From assembly GCA_021108055.1 (NCBI GenBank), contig JAIORR010000133.1, positions 1 to 7,822 on the forward strand: a stretch of 7,822 nt of DNA, in the 5' to 3' direction. A model generated the notes under the pieces. The model ran no database searches. It had not been told where the DNA came from and saw only the letters and a program-made list of their open reading frames with translations. The DNA is from Candidatus Cloacimonadota bacterium (GTDB taxonomy: Bacteria; Cloacimonadota; Cloacimonadia; Cloacimonadales; TCS61). Positions 6,790 to 7,822 of this stretch are shown here, piece after piece (the stretch's first letter is position 1; the number at the start of each line of letters is the position of its first letter). The translations under genes and the position numbers were made by a program.

Positions 6790-7534
6790 CTTCTTCCTCT
6801 TCTATATTATTAACAAAATGAATGAAGATGTCATCCAGATCATTCAGGTTAGTTTCCTTTTTTAGAGATTCCCAGGATCCGGTTGCCAGCACTTTTCCTT
6901 TGTGTATCATTACGATACGGTCTGCAATTCGCTCTGCTTCCCGCATTATATGAGTAGAAAAAAGAACGCATTTGCCATCTGATCTACATTTATGGATTGA
7001 AGTAATAATATTCTTTGCCGCCAGAATATCCAGTCCGGCAGTGGGTTCATCGAATATCATAACCGGTGGATCATGAATTATGGAACGAGCAATAGAAACC
7101 TTCTGCTTCATCCCTGTAGAAAGAAAATCTACTTTCTTATCCAGGAAGTCATGCATATACAGAAGATCGGCAAGTTCATCTATCCTTGATTTTATTTTTT
7201 TGTCTTCCATGTCATACAGGCGGGCAAAATAGGTTATCACTTCCCTGGCAGACAGCCTGGAATACAGACCGGTATCTCCGGAAAGAAAACCCAGGTTCGC
7301 TCGTACTTTCTGCGGCTGTGAAACTATATCGAATCCTTCTATAGAAGCGGTCCCGGATGTAGGCATCAGAACTGTGGAAAGCATTCGCATGGCAGTGGTT
7401 TTTCCGGCACCGTTCACTCCCAGCAGAACAACTATCTCTCCACTGTTCGCCGTAAATGAAAGATCGTTAACAGCAAAAAGTTCTTCTCCGTTTTTCTGCC
7501 GGAAGACTTTACTGAGATTTTTTGCAATTATCAT
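6779..7534 (-). CDS. ABC transporter ATP-binding protein (NatA-like)
   Basis: This 251-residue cytoplasmic ATPase powers the membrane protein encoded next to it. It has Walker A GVNGAGKTT (39-47), signature LSTGM (138-142), Walker B VMIFDEP with catalytic Glu163, D-loop AGLD and switch His195 in FSTH. In the Q-loop region the sequence is GFLSGDTGLY (82-91) without the usual glutamine, as seen in NatA-like exporters (Na+ or drug/antibiotic export type). The C-terminus ends in the acidic tail NIEEEEDEL, whose GAA/GAG codons double as the ribosome binding site of the permease. The start at 7534 is preceded only by a weak GAGA at 4-nt spacing. It appears to be the first gene of the five-gene run, so a promoter should lie in 7535-7640, but none is clear. 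The substrate cannot be told from the sequence. Confidence 0.93.
   Translation of the reverse strand: MIIAKNLSKVFRQKNGEELFAVNDLSFTANSGEIVVLLGVNGAGKTTAMRMLSTVLMPTSGTASIEGFDIVSQPQKVRANLGFLSGDTGLYSRLSAREVITYFARLYDMEDKKIKSRIDELADLLYMHDFLDKKVDFLSTGMKQKVSIARSIIHDPPVMIFDEPTAGLDILAAKNIITSIHKCRSDGKCVLFSTHIMREAERIADRIVMIHKGKVLATGSWESLKKETNLNDLDDIFIHFVNNIEEEEDEL
6796..6800 (-). promoter_or_regulatory. Permease ribosome binding site inside the ATPase acidic tail
   Basis: AGAGG on the minus strand lies 6 nt before the permease ATG at 6789 and is part of the Glu codons of the ATPase tail. This confirms the 6789 start and the 11-nt gene overlap. Confidence 0.7.
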
Positions 7535-7560
7535 ATATTCTCATTAATAAAGAAAATTCT

Positions 7561-7609
7561 TAAAGTTGACTATCCCCGTGGCAAGCCAAGGAGTATTTTG
7601 CCAACTTTA
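7561..7609. repeat. 49-bp imperfect inverted-repeat element upstream of the operon
   Basis: Perfect 8-bp arms TAAAGTTG (7561-7568) and CAACTTTA (7602-7609) enclose a GC-richer core that has its own small hairpin TGGC-AA-GCCA, flanked by CC and GG after one mismatch. It lies 27 nt before the ATPase start, where a promoter or leader is expected. It could be an operator, a leader hairpin or an interspersed repeat. No T-run follows on either strand, so it is not an intrinsic terminator. Confidence 0.45.
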
Positions 7610-7625
7610 TTTAAGCAAGCTTAAA
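7610..7625. repeat. 16-bp interrupted palindrome
   Basis: TTTAAGC-AA-GCTTAAA is a perfect 7-bp dyad with a 2-bp centre, directly touching the preceding inverted-repeat element. A dyad of this size upstream of the first gene of an operon is compatible with a dimeric repressor site, but no regulator gene is nearby and it could also be part of a composite repeat. Confidence 0.35.
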
Positions 7626-7640
7626 CACGAATTTTCAATA

Positions 7641-7780
7641 TTTAACCCCTCTGTCATTCACCGAATGACATCTCCCCTAAATCAGGGGAGAAAATATGGA
7701 ATTCTTTTGATTTAATCCCTCTGTCATTCACCGAATGACATCTCCCCTAAATCAGGGGAGAAAATATGGAATTCTTTTGA
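7641..7780. repeat. Two tandem 70-bp units, each a double hairpin
   Basis: Units 7641-7710 and 7711-7780 are identical except for one base (C at 7646, T at 7716). Each has two adjacent 8-bp-stem hairpins: TGTCATTC-ACC-GAATGACA (7652-7670 and 7722-7740) followed at once by TCTCCCCT-AAATC-AGGGGAGA (7671-7691 and 7741-7761), then an AT-rich tail that includes GAATTC. The near identity indicates recent duplication or a homogenised repeat. Short intergenic repeats built around CTGTCA and TCTCCCCT hairpins occur in varied bacterial genomes, to my recollection. No coding capacity is seen, and there is no T-run, so these are not ordinary terminators. Confidence 0.85.
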
Positions 7781-7787
7781 TTAAAAC

Positions 7788-7813
7788 GGTAGAGATGAAT
7801 CTTCACCTCTACC
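7788..7813 (-). terminator. Hairpin at the right edge, possible weak terminator of a gene beyond the window
   Basis: GGTAGAG (7788-7794) pairs with CTCTACC (7807-7813). After one A-C mismatch, TGAA pairs with TTCA around a 2-base loop, giving a nearly continuous 11-bp stem. On the minus strand it is followed by GTTTTAATC, a poor but visible T-run, so it could end a transcript coming from the right. It may equally be one more member of the repeat cluster. Confidence 0.25.
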
Positions 7814-7822
7814 TGAAATATC

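Larger units (their letters stand above)
1460..7534 (-). other. Probable five-gene operon: ATPase, permease/protease, glmS, recO, membrane protein
   Basis: All five genes share the minus strand, with junctions of -11, +2, 0 and +18 nt and no room for promoters or terminators between them. Translation signals are nested in the upstream genes at two junctions, and the recO start abuts the glmS stop. The unit is inferred from spacing. Internal promoters within the long coding regions cannot be excluded. Confidence 0.8.

Noticed and set aside
7570..7605. Sigma-54 type promoter on the minus strand (TGGCA followed by TGGC)
   Set aside because: The GG and GC elements do not fall at the required spacing.
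7641..7761. Hairpins as intrinsic terminators
   Set aside because: Stable stems are present, but neither strand has a T-run after them.
7641..7780. Possible CRISPR array
   Set aside because: There are only two 70-bp units, directly contiguous with no unique spacers, each holding two hairpins; no cas gene is present.
7780..7822. End of a minus-strand gene entering from the right
   Set aside because: Two frames are open for a short way (13 and 24 codons) before a stop, but they run through hairpin repeats and show no recognisable protein; too short to support.

Overview
This AT-rich bacterial window carries six complete protein genes, all on the minus strand, so transcription runs from right to left. 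The genes are typical of a free-standing chromosome: no phage, plasmid or transposase gene is visible. The base composition, the gene styles and the short inverted-repeat clutter between genes would fit an anaerobic, poorly cultured lineage such as a Cloacimonadota-like bacterium. That placement is a guess from general resemblance and no marker here proves it.

Region 7534 to 1460 reads as one compact transcription unit of five genes in the order: NatA-type ABC ATPase, ABC-2 permease fused to a CPBP intramembrane protease, glmS (glucosamine-6-phosphate synthase), recO (recombination mediator), and a small polytopic membrane protein of unknown function. The junctions are extremely tight: an 11-nt overlap, a 2-nt gap, a 0-nt TAA/ATG abutment, and an 18-nt gap filled by a strong GGAGG. 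Three of the four downstream genes have clear Shine-Dalgarno sequences, two of them embedded in the 3' end of the preceding gene; recO has none and is probably translationally coupled to glmS. The ATPase and permease form one exporter of unknown substrate. GlmS makes glucosamine-6-phosphate for cell-wall and surface-glycan precursors, so the first three genes may share an envelope theme, with recO as a housekeeping passenger.

After a gap of about 350 bases comes apbE (FAD:protein FMN transferase), probably a separate unit. The gap holds a 137-bp element bounded by 14-bp perfect inverted repeats, with two internal hairpins and one alternative hairpin. It is the least explained structure in the window.

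The two ends are non-coding or undecided. Bases 1-128 are a low-complexity tract with a short open minus-strand frame running off the edge. Bases 7535-7822 are packed with repeats: a 49-bp inverted-repeat element, a 16-bp interrupted palindrome, two tandem 70-bp units each carrying two 8-bp-stem hairpins, and a further hairpin at the right edge.

I see no clear new enzymatic system. The items most worth a second look are the 137-bp folded element upstream of apbE, the tandem double-hairpin repeat, the exporter/protease fusion welded to glmS, and the unknown membrane protein after recO.
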